Positions 50,250-60,820 are shown, counted from the stretch's first letter. The stretch is DNA of 64,000 nt from JABFSA01 sp963827515 (GCA_963827515.1 CAWHBF010000023.1:496001-560000), one strand, 5' to 3'. Numbers and translations are program-made. Notes: a model not told the origin generated them from the letters alone.

Positions 50250-52648
50250 CTACGCCGGCGTGAGGGGAGGCGGGGTGTCCACATCCGCTGGAATGACCCG
50301 CGTGAACTGCCCTCGCTGGAGCAATTCCCGTCCCTTCCCCCCTCGGCCGGTCACTTCGTACTTCGTCGTGCTGATCGTCTGCTCGCTGCCTCGACTCGTT
50401 TCGACGCGCATCAGGTCTCGATCGCCGACGGATGCGATGAAGCCAAGCACGTGGTCCTCGTCCCGCCAGCTTGATGAGAATCACGCCCTTTCCAGGCCCC
50501 GACAGGTAGTTCACCTCGTCGGCACGGCACAACATCGCCCGTGCGTCGCGGGTGGCCGCAATCACAATCTCTTCACCCGTGATCCGTGTGACCCCGACCA
50601 CCTCGACACCGTCGGACGGGCGTGCGAACCGGCGTCCGCTGCGCGTACTCGACCTCGACGAACGGCTCGAAGCCGAAGCGCAGGCTGTAGCCGTCGCTCG
50701 TGACCGCCAGCGCGTGGACCGGCGGGACCGCCCCCTCCTTGCGTGCCGCAATCGTGCCGATCGCCCGCGGATCCAGACTGAACGCAGCGATCACCTTCTC
50801 GCCGTCGCGCAGCTTGAAGAGTTTCTGGACCGGCTCCCCGTATCCGGTGGAGGCGGGGACATCCACGATGCGCGCGGTATACGCAATCCCGAGATTCGTG
50901 AAGAGGACGATCGACGCCCGTGTGCTTCCGGGCAGGACGGCCAGCACGGCGTCGCCCTCGCGGAGGCGCGTGGTCGAGAGGTCGCGCACTTCCTTCTGGC
51001 GTTTCAGCCAGCCATCGCGCGAGACGATCACGACGTTATCCTCATCCACGATGAAGTCGTCGGCGGTGAACTCGACCTCCTCGACCGACTCGATCAGCGT
51101 GCGCCGCTTGTCGGCCTTGACCGCGTACTTCTCCTGGATTTCCTCGAGCTCGTCGCGGACGACCTTCCAGCGCCCATCCTCGTTCTTCAACAACCCGCCG
51201 ATCTGGCGCGCGCGTTTCTGCTTCTCGGCCAGCTCGTTCTGAATGACGAGAATCTCGAGCCGCGCGAGGCGGTAGAGCTTCAGTTCGAGAATGGCGTCGG
51301 TCTGCTCGGCGTCGAGACCGAAGCGCGTCATGATCTTCGCGGCGGCGTCGACCTTGCCGTCGGACTTGCGGATCACGCGGAGAATCTCGTCGAGCGCGTC
51401 GAAGACCTTCTCGAAACCCTCGAGGATGTGAATCCGCTTCCGCAGCGCGACGAGCTCGTGCTCCAGGCGGCGCGTGACGACATCGAGACGAAAGTGGAGG
51501 AAGTGCCACAGAATCGCCTTGAGGTCGAGGCGTTCGGGTCGGCCAACCTCGGGATTCTCAGTCGGGATGAGGCACGTCAGGTTGACGATGAAGTTGGACT
51601 GGAGGGGCGTGTGCTTGAAGAGGTACGCCATCACCATCCGCGGATCGGCATCCTTCTTGAGCTCCAGCTCGATTCGCACGTCGTCGGTAGACACGTCCCT
51701 GATGTCGAGAAGAGGAGGCAGCTTGCGCGACAGCACGACGTCGGCGATTCGCTCGACGAGCACGGACTTGTTGGTGGCGTACGGCACGCTGGTAATGAAG
51801 AGCTTCTGCCCGCCACGCGACGCCGGGCCTTCCTCCCATGTGGCACGGAGACGAACCGTGCCTGACCCGGTTCTGTAGATCTCCTTGAGCTCGTCTGGTG
51901 AATTGAGGATCTGGCCGCCGGTCGGGAAATCAGGTCCTTTGACGTAGCGACAGAGCTGGACGCTGCTCAGATCCGGGTTGTCGAGCAGCTTCAGCAGGGC
52001 CGCGCACACCTCCGCAAGGTTGTGCGGCGGGACGTTCGTGGCCATCCCAACCGCGATTCCGGTCGTGCCGTTGATCAGAAGGTTCGGAATGCGCGCCGGG
52101 AGCACGACCGGCTCGGTCTTGGTGCCGTCGTAGTTGGGCTTGAAGGGAACCGTCGATTGCTCGATCTCCGAGAGCATCTCATCGGAGATCCGCGCCAGGC
52201 GGCATTCGGTGTACCGCATCGCCGCCGCGCTGTCCCCGTCGAGCGAACCGAAATTGCCAGAGCCGTCGACCAGCGGATACCGCAGCGCGAACGGCTGGGC
52301 CATGCGCACAAGAGTCTCGTAGAGCGCGGCATCGCCGTGAGGATGGAAGCTCCCCATGACATCGCCGACAACCTTCGCGCACTTGCGATGCTTGGTGTCG
52401 GCAGTCAGGTTCTGCTGCCACATCGTATAGAGGATCCGGCGCTGCACCGGCTTGAGTCCGTCCCGGACGTCCGGCAGCGCTCGCGACGTGATGACAGAGA
52501 GCGCGTAGTTGAGATACCGGCTCTGCGCCGCGTCGTGCAGCGCCACCACGTCGCTGAACCCGCCCGGAGGAGGGGGCACGCGCGCAGGCGAATCAGGAGA
52601 TTCCGGAAGATCGAACAGCGAAGGATCGGTTGCGCGCGCTTTGGCCAT
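50250..52648 (-). CDS. parC: Type IIA topoisomerase A subunit (ParC) with two frameshifts near the C-terminus
   Basis: From ATG 52648 the frame is normal through the catalytic region (YLNYALSVITSRALPDVRDG, PHGDAALYETLVRMAQ, and the active Tyr in AAMRYTECRLA). At about 50655 one extra G (GAGGTCGAG) moves the frame; the next segment STRSGRRFARPSDGVEVVG follows in a second frame, and at about 50462 another extra G (GCGGGACG) moves it again to DEDHVLGFIASVGDR ... IPADVDTPPPL and the stop at 50250. The 2399-base span is 798 codons plus stop plus two bases, matching two insertions. With ParE it forms topoisomerase IV. The gene is probably functional in the living cell and the shifts are sequencing errors, as an inference. 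Confidence 0.93.
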
Positions 52649-52668
52649 CGATTGGTCGGGACTATACA

Positions 52669-52779
52669 GAGCCACAGAGCCACAGGGTCACAGAGAAAAT
52701 CAAAATGCTCTGTGTCTCTGCGACTCTGTGGCCCGTTGGAACGATTCGTGATTCTTGATCCATCCGTTCCTGTTTAGAT
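52669..52779. repeat. CACAGAG-family element, long form, copy B
   Basis: Forward arm 52669-52695 (gagccacagagccacagggt then cacagag), reverse arm 52708-52738 (ctctgtgtctctgcgactct then gtggcccg), and a tail (cgattcgtgattcttgatcc, atccgttcctgttta). Arms, spacer (aatgctctgt) and tail match 25461-25569. As there, the element spans from the stop codon of the upstream minus-strand gene (D-lactate dehydrogenase) to about 20 bases before the start of the next (parC). Confidence 0.85.
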
Positions 52780-54168
52780 TGCGAACATCTTACCCGGGTT
52801 CATCAGGTTGTCCGGGTCGAGGGTGCGTTTGATTGCCTTCATGACATCGAGCGCCTCGCCGTGCTCGTCGGCAAGGTAATCGATCTTCCCGATGCCTACG
52901 CCGTGCTCGCCGCTGCAGGTACCACCCACCGCCATCGCGCGACGCACGAGCCGTGCGTTGAGCTCGGTGGCGACCGCCAGCTCGGTGGGATCGTCTGGAT
53001 CGATCACGAAGATCAGGTGGAAGTTGCCGTCGCCGACGTGCCCCATCAACGGCGCAACCAAGCTCGAGCCCTGAATGTCGCGGCGCGTCTCGAGCACGCA
53101 GTGCGCCAACTGGGAAATGGGCACGCAGACGTCCGTCGTCCACGCCTTGCACCCGGGGCGGAGCGCGACGGCCGCGTAGAAGGCGTTGTGACGCGCATGC
53201 CACAGCTTTGCCCGATCTTCAGGCGTGGTCGCCCAACTGAACCCGGACCCTCCGTGTTCAGAGGCGAGTTCCTGCACGGTGCGCGCATGCTCCGCCACGC
53301 TCTCCTGACTCGTGCCGTGGAACTCGAAAAAGAGCGTCGGTTTCAAGGGATAGGACAGCCGGGAGTACCGATTGACCGCGTCCATCTGCAGTTCGTCCAG
53401 GAGTTCGATTCGAGCGACGGGAATACCAAGCTGAATCGTGGTCATCACCGTGCTGACCGCACCCTCCATCGTTTCAAAGGGACAGACCGCAGCGGAAACG
53501 GCTTCGGGAAGACCGTGCAATCGGAGGGTGATCTCGGTCATGACTCCGAGCGTTCCCTCGGACCCCACGAAGAGACGCGTGAGGTCGTAGCCAGACGACG
53601 ACTTGCGCGCGCGGCCACCGGTGCGAATGACCCGCCCGTCAGCAAGGACTACCGTGAGACCCAGCACGGCTTCGCGCATCGTGCCGTAGCGGACCGCCGT
53701 GGTGCCCGACGCCCGCGTCGCCGCCATGCCGCCAATCGTGGCATCGGCGCCGGGATCGACCCAGAAGTGGACGCCGGTGTTGGCCAGCGCCTTGTTGAGC
53801 TGGCGGTGCGTGACGCCGGCTTCGACCTGGCAGTCGAGATCGTCGGCGCTGACGCGCAGCACACGATTCATGCGCGTCAGATCAATCGAAATGCCGCCGT
53901 AGATGGCGTTGACGTGCCCCTCGAGGGAGGACCCGACGCCGAAGGGTACGACCGGCGCACGATGCACGTTCGCCAGACGAACGATTGCGCAGACCTCCTC
54001 GGTGTTCGTCGGAAACACGACGACGTCCGGCAATCCTGGGACATGCCACGATTCACCGTGACTGTGGTGTTCGATCTGCGTTGGATTGGTCGTGCATCGA
54101 TCGCCGAGCAGCGCGTGCAGGTCTGCCGCGAGGGCCGCGCGGGTCGTATCTGACAAGGCGATGGCCAT
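52774..54168 (-). CDS. FAD-linked oxidase, D-lactate/glycolate dehydrogenase type
   Basis: 464 aa from ATG 54168. The FAD-binding PCMH domain covers about 40-215 (VVVFPTNTEEVCAIVRLAN, VVPFGVGSSLEGH, IGGMAATRASGT, VGSEGTLGVMTEI) and the cap domain ends GTCSGEHGVGIGKIDYLADEHG ... RTLDPDNLMNPGKM. This is the Dld/GlcD family that oxidises 2-hydroxy acids and passes electrons to quinones or cytochromes at the membrane. Single-gene context with no GlcE/GlcF partner favours D-lactate as substrate, as an inference. Confidence 0.93.
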   Translation of the reverse strand: MAIALSDTTRAALAADLHALLGDRCTTNPTQIEHHSHGESWHVPGLPDVVVFPTNTEEVCAIVRLANVHRAPVVPFGVGSSLEGHVNAIYGGISIDLTRMNRVLRVSADDLDCQVEAGVTHRQLNKALANTGVHFWVDPGADATIGGMAATRASGTTAVRYGTMREAVLGLTVVLADGRVIRTGGRARKSSSGYDLTRLFVGSEGTLGVMTEITLRLHGLPEAVSAAVCPFETMEGAVSTVMTTIQLGIPVARIELLDELQMDAVNRYSRLSYPLKPTLFFEFHGTSQESVAEHARTVQELASEHGGSGFSWATTPEDRAKLWHARHNAFYAAVALRPGCKAWTTDVCVPISQLAHCVLETRRDIQGSSLVAPLMGHVGDGNFHLIFVIDPDDPTELAVATELNARLVRRAMAVGGTCSGEHGVGIGKIDYLADEHGEALDVMKAIKRTLDPDNLMNPGKMFAI

Positions 54169-54199
54169 AAGGAACGTATTATCCGCGAGGTCGGCCCAG

Positions 54200-56068
54200 T
54201 CACTCGATCCGCAAGTGTTCCATGGTGATCGGTGTCTGGCTCCTGGTCGTGTCCGTCTGACGCACGATTGGGGGCGGCGCCGCCACGTCGTCCCGCGCAT
54301 CCGCGAGATCGAAGAGTGCCACCGTCCCGGGCCCCTGTCCCGTATGGAGAAACACCGGTGGGTCGTCCAACCGCCGTAACGTGCGCTGCCCGGAGAAACG
54401 GGCTCTGACTGCCTCGAGTTCCTCTTCCTCGACCAGCAGATACGGATGGACGTCACGTGCCGTCAGCCATTCCACGGCGCGGTCGAACCACTGCGGATCG
54501 ACCCAGTCGTAGCGCATCGTCACGCGACCGCCGTAGTACCGCGTGCTCCCACTGTGCAGCACGCTCAGGATCACGCTGTTGGGCTCCGTCGTTTCGCGCA
54601 CCAGGCGTCCAACGGATGGGTAGTGACGGTCGCCCTCCCAGAGCCTGAACGACTCGCGGTCAGCAGCGATATGCAGGGTGTGTGCGCCGAGGAACACCAG
54701 CAGGGCCGCCGTGACGATTTGACGGGTCGCGGATGCGTCCCGGGTCGCGGACACCGCGACAGCGCCGACGCCAAGCAGCAGAAATGGCCAAATCGGGAGC
54801 AGCAGACGAAGGGCCCACCAGTCGTCGAAACGCAAGTAGAAGCAGTAGAAGACACAGATGGCGAGTGCAAAAGCGGCCGAAATGCTCACGGCTCTGCGGT
54901 CGCGTGCGCCGGACCATATTCGAGCGGCTGGCGACAGGAGCGCCGCGACGCCAACCAGCACAAGCGGTGTCTGCGACTCGACCAGCCAGGTGAAGTAGCT
55001 CCACGCATTCGGCCAGAAATGCGTCACACCGAAATACGCGTCGATCTGTCCGTAGCCGGATCTCAGCGGAGAACCATTCATCACGGCATTGAAGATGGCG
55101 ATGAAAAGGATTCCCGGAGCCACGCCGAGACAGAACACGATGCCTTCACCCAGCGTGCGCCGCCGTGCCACCGCATCGGAGCCCCACATCGCCCGCAGAT
55201 ACCACGCGGCCATGATCGGTACGCCGAAAACCAGGTTCGGCCGAATCGCAACCGCGATCGCCGCGGCGACTCCGGCGAGGGCCGCAGATCTCCGTGTCGG
55301 ACCGAAGAGAAAGTAGAACGCCACCGCCCATGCTGCCGCGGCTGGTACGTCGCTCATCGGCGCCATCGCCATCATGAGCAAGGCCGGGCTCGTCGCCACG
55401 AGCCACGACCCGATCAATCCAGCCGTGGGTGAAGCCAATCGACATCCGAGCCCATACGTGGCGAACACGAAAAGTCCGGTCATGATGGGCACGACCCAGA
55501 ACAGCGCTTCTTGCCCTCCCACGACCTTTGCTCCGGCCATGAGCAGTGGGAGCCCAGGAGGATACGTGGGAATCAGATCGGACGGTGTGCGACCGAGCGC
55601 TTCCGAGTAGTAGCCGAGCGGCGTGAAGGTCTGATTCGGGAACGGCCACGGCACGGCACTCACCCACGGTTGCTCGATGGCTAACGCCCCATGCAGCCAA
55701 CCCTCGGCCTGACTTACGTAGCCGTAGCTGTCCGCGGCACCCACCGCGGTCGTGGCATACGCGAGGGTTGTGGCAAAGGTTGCGCCCGCCAGCAATCCGG
55801 CAAGCCAGTGGTGGCCAGACCTGCCCAAAGTCGACAGACGGCTCCACCAGCCGAGCTCGCGCTCAGAGAACACCGCGAACAGAACCGCTGCGACAAGGCC
55901 GGCAATCAACGGTCGGTAAGGATCGCGTGACCTGACCGCGAAGCCCATGACGTTCACGGCAAACCCGCCGCCCATGGACAGAACGATTCCCCACCCGAAG
56001 GCGACCAGGCAAAGGACACCGACCGCGCCCGCACACACGCGAACGGCGCCACGAGGATTGCGTGACAT
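54200..56068 (-). CDS. GT-C-type (PMT-like) membrane glycosyltransferase candidate
   Basis: 622 aa from ATG 56068, 2 bases after the previous stop. About eleven hydrophobic helices, with acidic residues in the first periplasmic loop (VGAADSYGYVSQAEGW) and a long soluble C-terminus beyond residue 490. That is the layout of dolichyl- or undecaprenyl-phosphate-sugar transferases (GT39/GT83-like), acting on the outer face of the inner membrane. The typical catalytic DE pair is not certain. It is coupled to the TPR membrane protein upstream, so the two likely modify the same product. Confidence 0.75.
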   Translation of the reverse strand: MSRNPRGAVRVCAGAVGVLCLVAFGWGIVLSMGGGFAVNVMGFAVRSRDPYRPLIAGLVAAVLFAVFSERELGWWSRLSTLGRSGHHWLAGLLAGATFATTLAYATTAVGAADSYGYVSQAEGWLHGALAIEQPWVSAVPWPFPNQTFTPLGYYSEALGRTPSDLIPTYPPGLPLLMAGAKVVGGQEALFWVVPIMTGLFVFATYGLGCRLASPTAGLIGSWLVATSPALLMMAMAPMSDVPAAAAWAVAFYFLFGPTRRSAALAGVAAAIAVAIRPNLVFGVPIMAAWYLRAMWGSDAVARRRTLGEGIVFCLGVAPGILFIAIFNAVMNGSPLRSGYGQIDAYFGVTHFWPNAWSYFTWLVESQTPLVLVGVAALLSPAARIWSGARDRRAVSISAAFALAICVFYCFYLRFDDWWALRLLLPIWPFLLLGVGAVAVSATRDASATRQIVTAALLVFLGAHTLHIAADRESFRLWEGDRHYPSVGRLVRETTEPNSVILSVLHSGSTRYYGGRVTMRYDWVDPQWFDRAVEWLTARDVHPYLLVEEEELEAVRARFSGQRTLRRLDDPPVFLHTGQGPGTVALFDLADARDDVAAPPPIVRQTDTTRSQTPITMEHLRIE

Positions 56069-56070
56069 GG

Positions 56071-57797
56071 TCAGGGAGCAACGGTCGGACAGGCCTCGAT
56101 CGGCGTCGAGGCGCCCGCCACGGTCCGCAGCGCCTCGCACAACCGGCCACGCTCGCTCGCCGGCAGTGACCCATCGATGAACGCCAGCATGAGCTTCGCC
56201 TGCGCCCGACCCGCATCTTGATCGAGGACGTCCTGGAAGTGGGCACGCGACTCCTTGGGGCGACCGTTCAGCAACGCGAAGACACCCAGCCCCATCGAAG
56301 CATCCTGGGACGCCGGATTGAGAACGCGGAGTTGCCGGAGGGTCTCCTCGGCTTCGGTGAGCCGCTGACCCGTGATCAGACAGCGCGCGAGCATCGTGTA
56401 CGGATACTCATCCACCGGCCGAATCAGAATGGCGGCGCGATACTGGGGCACCGCGTCCTCGCAGCGTCCACTCTGTCGCAGGGCATCCGCCGCCAGGATT
56501 CGCGGCATCCAATGACGTGGCGCCAGGTTCACCGCTTCTTGCGAGAGTTCGACCGGGTCCTGCCAAATCGCATTCCGAACGACGGTCTGGAACCCCAGGG
56601 CCGCCAAAAACAGGGCGGCTCCGGCAGCAACGAACTTCCGTCGATCTGCCCGGACCCACATCCCGCTGAACGCGCACCCCCAGGCCAGGAAGAGACCAGC
56701 AGCCGAAAGGTAGACGCGATGTTCGGCCATCGGCTCGCCGAGACCGAGGACCAACAGAGCGCTCGACGGCACGAGGAGCAACGCGAACCAAAGCAGTCCA
56801 AAGGTGATGAGGCTGTGTACGCGGCGCAGCCGCCACGCGAGGCCAACGAAACCTGCAAGGCCAATGAGCCCGCCGATTGCACGGGGCGAAAGCAGACTGT
56901 CGATGAACGGCACCGCGTGGAAGATCGACTGGCCGCGTGGCGAGAAGAGCATCAGGAGATATCGCCAGAAGGCGTCCACGGCTACGAGCGCCAAGCGCCA
57001 ATCCAGGCCCGCTTCCCCGGGGTACTCCACCAACATGAGCACTGCGACTCGTGCCGCACCCGCCACGACCGTCGCGGCGATCATCGGCAGTAGCAGCCTC
57101 GAGAGTCTACGCCGCCGCTCGGATCGATCCGCATCCAGGACGACCCGGTCGTAAACGAGCAGCACGAAGGGCAACATGACCGCCGACTCCTTCGCCAGGA
57201 TGGCGACAGCCCACAGCCCCACGCAGGCAACCCACCACCGCGCGCCGCCGCCAAGCATCCAGCGCCGGCCCGCGAGAAACGCCAGCAGGAAGAACGTGGA
57301 ATAGGCGACCTCCGACCGGCCGCTGATGTAGCCGACTGCCTGGGTCAGCATCGGGTGCACCGCCAACACGGCCGATGTGACGAAGCCAACGACCCTCGGG
57401 GATGCATCAGCCCACAGACGCTGGCCGGCCTGCCGTCCGCGGTCTTCCGAGGCGAGAACAGCCGCCCAGAAAATCAGCAGGACGTTGACGGTGTGCAACA
57501 GTAGGTTAGTCACGTGGTACCCAGGGGGCGCTGCCCCCAGAGCCACGTGTCGAGGGCATACGAGAGCGTCACGATCGGGCGCGTGATGTCGCGCTCGAGG
57601 ACAGATCGGATATTGGACGCGTTCAGGATCGACGTGTTTTCGACAATCAGGGGAAAATCGTCATAGACGAACGGATTGTCGAGGGCGTTCAGGTATACCA
57701 GGACAGCGAGCAGGGCTGCGCAGCCGGCTGGCAAGAACAGGCGAAACCGTCCACCTGGAGCGGGATCGTTCGGAGTAGAGCCGATAACAAACGACAT
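56071..57797 (-). CDS. TMTC-like membrane protein with TPR tail, one frameshift
   Basis: From ATG 57797 the protein starts with a helix and NALDNPFVYDDFPLIVENTSI, the conserved first loop of TMTC/PMT-like proteins, up to LWGQRPLG. One C is then missing from a run of five (plus strand ccagggggcg, 57521-57530); with six the frame continues PGYHVTNLLLHTVNVLL ... to the stop at 56071. About 575 aa: ten or so helices, then TPR-like repeats from about 450 (CEDAVPQYRAAILIRP, LTEAEETLRQLRVLNP). It is probably a mannosyl- or other sugar transferase scaffold in the inner membrane. Confidence 0.8.
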
Positions 57798-57863
57798 GGC
57801 CCGTCGTGCGATTGTATGCAAACACTACGCGTGCTGCACGATTCCACGGCACAAGGCGAACGC

Positions 57864-58907
57864 ATGATGACCGGCGTCAGCTTCGTCGTTCCGGTGCACA
57901 ACGGCGGCGCGCACCTCGCGGAAACGCTCGCGTCGATCGCGGCGCAGGCGGACGGGCGGCCGATGGAGATCATCGTCGTCGAAGACGGCAGCACCGACGG
58001 CTCCGCGGCCCTGTTGCGATCACTGGCCGCAGCCTCGCGATTGACGATCGTCGCGGGCCCAGGCCGAGGCGCCGCAGCTGCGGTGAATGCGGGAGTGAGG
58101 CTCGCGTCTCAGCCAATCGTGTGTCAGGTCGATCAGGACGTCGTGCTGGGACACGGCTGGATGCGGACGCTCGTCGAGGCGCTCGACGACCCGACGGTGG
58201 GGGCCGCACAAGGGTGCTACGTCACCGATCCCCGTGGATCGTTTTTCACGCGCGTCATGGGGCTCGACCTTGAACAACGATATTCGCGTCTGGGCGCGCA
58301 CCTGGACCACGTCTGTACTGGAAACACGGCCTATCGGGTCACCGCCCTTCAAGCGGTCGGGTTGCTGGACGAGTCACTCGGCTACGGCTACGACAACGAC
58401 TTGAGCTATCGTCTGCAGGCAGCAGGCTATCGGTTGGCGTTCTGCCGCGAGGCGCGCAGTCACCATCGGTGGCGTGAGGGCCTGGTGGGTTATCTGGCAC
58501 AGCAGTACGGTTTCGGCTATGGTCGCCTGGATGTCATCGCCCGGCATCCCACACGCCTCACGGGCGACGCGGTGTCGCCAGCGGGCATGATGGGACATCC
58601 GCTCGTGATGGGAGTGGCGCTGAGCTTGCTGGTGGCAGGGGCGGCGTTGGCGATCCTGTCTGGAGGCGGCTTCGGGTTGCTTGCCGCGGGTGGTGTGCTT
58701 CTGCTGGCGTTGGCCATCGAGAGGGCGATCGCCGGCGCACGCGCCTGCAAGCAGTTCGGCGATGCGGCGGCACTCGCCTTCCCCCTCGTCCACATGGCGC
58801 GCGACCTTGCCTGGCTCGCAGCCGTCCTCGCGTGGGCTTTTCGACGCCTGCTGCGACGACCTCTGCGGCCCGAGCACAGCATGACAGCCAGGCCCGCTTC
58901 GAGATGA
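57864..58907 (+). CDS. Family 2 glycosyltransferase with membrane tail
   Basis: 347 aa from ATG 57864. GT-A fold: SFVVPVHNGGAHLAETL, VVEDGSTDGSA, and the metal/nucleotide VDQDVVLG; the acceptor side shows LDESLGYGYDNDLSYRLQAAGYRLAF and W (HHRWREG). From residue 240 two or three hydrophobic helices anchor it in the inner membrane. It transfers a sugar to a lipid or protein acceptor facing the cytoplasm. The stop overlaps the next glycosyltransferase start (ATGA). Confidence 0.9.
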   Translation: MMTGVSFVVPVHNGGAHLAETLASIAAQADGRPMEIIVVEDGSTDGSAALLRSLAAASRLTIVAGPGRGAAAAVNAGVRLASQPIVCQVDQDVVLGHGWMRTLVEALDDPTVGAAQGCYVTDPRGSFFTRVMGLDLEQRYSRLGAHLDHVCTGNTAYRVTALQAVGLLDESLGYGYDNDLSYRLQAAGYRLAFCREARSHHRWREGLVGYLAQQYGFGYGRLDVIARHPTRLTGDAVSPAGMMGHPLVMGVALSLLVAGAALAILSGGGFGLLAAGGVLLLALAIERAIAGARACKQFGDAAALAFPLVHMARDLAWLAAVLAWAFRRLLRRPLRPEHSMTARPASR

Positions 58908-59617
58908 TCCCCACGCGACGCGTGCTGACGCTCATTCCGGCTTACAACGAGGCTCCGAGCCTTCGGACCGTGGTGGCCGACCTCCGCAGACAACGCGGGG
59001 ATGTGGATCTCCTCGTCGTGAACGACGGCTCCACCGACGGGACCGCGGCCCTCTTGCGTGAACTGAACGTGAAATGGCTCTACTGGCCGGAGCGACGCGG
59101 GGTGGGCAGCGCCCTCCGTGCGGGCCTTCGCTATGCGGCCCGCCAAGGCTATGACGTGGTCGTCCGCCTCGATGCCGACGGACAGCACGACGTCAACGAT
59201 ATCGCGCGTCTGTTGATACCCCTCTCTGTTGGCGCGGCCGACGTCGTGCTCGGATCCCGTTTTTCGGCTTCGCACCGAAGCCGTCATCCAGGACCAATCC
59301 AGCGGGCGCTCGGAGCGTTGCTGTCGATCATCACCAGACGAACGGTCACCGATCCGACGTCCGGATTCTGGGCGCTCGGCCCGCGCGCCGTGGCTCTGCT
59401 CGCCGAGCATCTTCCCGACGGCTATCCCGAACCCGAACTGCACCTCTTCCTGAGCCGGAACGCGATGCGTGTGGTGGAAGTCGACGTCGAATGGCGCGCT
59501 CGGCTTCACGGTCGCAGTTCCCTGACTCTGGCACGTCTGGTCAAAGCTGGCGCCCGCGTCGCCCTGGCCGTGATCATCGTGCCGTTCCGCGCGAGCGTCG
59601 GGGTCACTCGTGACTGA
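58904..59617 (+). CDS. Family 2 glycosyltransferase (DPM1/GtrB-like)
   Basis: 237 aa from ATG 58904, overlapping the upstream stop. LTLIPAYNEAPSLRTVV, VVNDGSTDGTAALL and RLDADGQHDVNDIARLL with the DxDxQH signature place it with the dolichol- or undecaprenyl-phosphate sugar synthases that load a sugar on a lipid carrier. It lacks the C-terminal membrane helices of GtrB, so is peripheral. Downstream DUF2304 overlaps by 8 bases and probably anchors it. Confidence 0.9.
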   Translation: MIPTRRVLTLIPAYNEAPSLRTVVADLRRQRGDVDLLVVNDGSTDGTAALLRELNVKWLYWPERRGVGSALRAGLRYAARQGYDVVVRLDADGQHDVNDIARLLIPLSVGAADVVLGSRFSASHRSRHPGPIQRALGALLSIITRRTVTDPTSGFWALGPRAVALLAEHLPDGYPEPELHLFLSRNAMRVVEVDVEWRARLHGRSSLTLARLVKAGARVALAVIIVPFRASVGVTRD

Positions 59618-60032
59618 TCGCGTTCAGGTGGTCGCACTGGTGTGCAGCGTGCTGTTGCTGCTGCTCGTCCTCGAGTTAGTGCGTCGGCGACGACTGTCCG
59701 AGGAGTACTCGGCACTCTGGATCGTCCTCGCGGTGTCCCTGATCGGGATCTCGCTCCGCCGCGACGTGCTGGACAGCGCGGCGAAGTGGCTCGGTGTCTA
59801 CTATCCGCCCGCCGTACTGGTACTCATGTTGGTGGCCATCATCTCGGTGGCCGCGCTTTCGTTCTCGGTGATCCTGTCGCGCCACCAGCGGCAGATCGAC
59901 CGCCTCATCGAGGAGAACGCGATCATGGGCGCCGAGCTTCGGGAACTGCGTTCCAACCTCACTGTACCCACCAAGAGCGAGCGCTCCGACGGAGCACAAG
60001 AACCAGTGCGCGCGGCCGCCCGGGAGCGGTAG
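59610..60032 (+). CDS. DUF2304 membrane protein
   Basis: 140 aa from GTG 59610. Three hydrophobic helices (VVALVCSVLLLLLVLELV, LWIVLAVSLIGISL, AVLVLMLVAIISVAALSFSVIL) then a coiled-coil-like cytoplasmic helix (RQIDRLIEENAIMGAELREL). The middle segment RRRRLSEEYSALW is the DUF2304 hallmark. This family is almost always beside a GT2 glycosyltransferase, as here, and likely helps hold it at the membrane. Overlaps the upstream gene by 8 bases. Confidence 0.88.
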   Translation: MTDRVQVVALVCSVLLLLLVLELVRRRRLSEEYSALWIVLAVSLIGISLRRDVLDSAAKWLGVYYPPAVLVLMLVAIISVAALSFSVILSRHQRQIDRLIEENAIMGAELRELRSNLTVPTKSERSDGAQEPVRAAARER

Positions 60033-60045
60033 GAGCAGGCGGTCG

Positions 60046-60820
60046 GTGAAATCACCTTTTACGGCGAAGACGCTCTCGTTCCTTCGGTCGCTGAAGCGGA
60101 ACAACGATCGAGAGTGGTTCCGGATACGCAAAGCCCAGTACCGAGGAACACGTGCGCGGACCGATGGTGGCGCTGCTCGATCGGCTCGCTGTCGATCTAC
60201 GAAGCTTCGCGCCGGAGCTCGTCTGCGAACCGAGGGTGTCGCTTTATCGAATCTACCGCGACACCCGCTTCAGCGCGGACAAGTCGCCACTCAAGACGCA
60301 CGTCGCCGCGCACTTTCCTCCGCGAGGATTTCCTCGCGGTGAAGGCGCCGGGCTCTACTTTCACGTCGCCCCCAGCGAGGTCTGGATCGGCGGCGGACTC
60401 TACATGCCCTCGTCATCGGATCTTCGGCTGATTCGGGAGCACATCGCGGCCAATCACAAGGGGCTCAGCCGAATCGTGAACGGCGCCATGTTCCGCCAAG
60501 CCGTCGGCACGCTCGACGGTGAACAACTGTCCACGATGCCTCGCGGTTACCTCAAAGTGCATCCCGCCGCGCACTACCTGCGCTTCAAGCAGTTTCTTGC
60601 CGGGCGGGAATTCGAGGCGGCGTTCGCGACCGACGATCGTTTCTATTCCGAGTTGTTGAACATCTTCCGGGCTGTCGCACCCCTGGTGCGCTTCCTGAAC
60701 GCTCCGCTCGTCGAGCAGCGACGAGGGATCATGCAATCCCACCCGAGACGGAACCACGCAGACGTGCCAGATCCCCAGCAAGACGCTCGGCATCCTCGAT
60801 CGAAAGCGTCGAGATGGTGA
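60046..60820 (+). CDS. DUF2461 protein with one frameshift
   Basis: From GTG 60046: TLSFLRSLKRNNDREWFRIRKAQY, the conserved family start. One extra base at about 60141 (gtaccgagg; expected gtacgagg) then separates it from EHVRGPMVALLDRLAVDL ... SPLKTHVAAHFPPRGF ... GGGLYMPSS ... PRGYLKVHPAAHYLRFKQFLAG. Without the extra base it is 257 aa; the family is usually 210-230 aa, and the last 35 residues are doubtful. The end overlaps the converging MocR gene by 92 bases, which suggests a stop was lost. Function of DUF2461 unknown. Confidence 0.8.

Noticed and set aside
50552..51865. 437-codon plus-strand frame opposite parC
   Set aside because: Acidic/Leu-rich shadow of a conserved topoisomerase gene.
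52861..54153. 430-codon plus-strand frame opposite the D-lactate dehydrogenase gene
   Set aside because: Shadow frame; the minus-strand gene has all family motifs.
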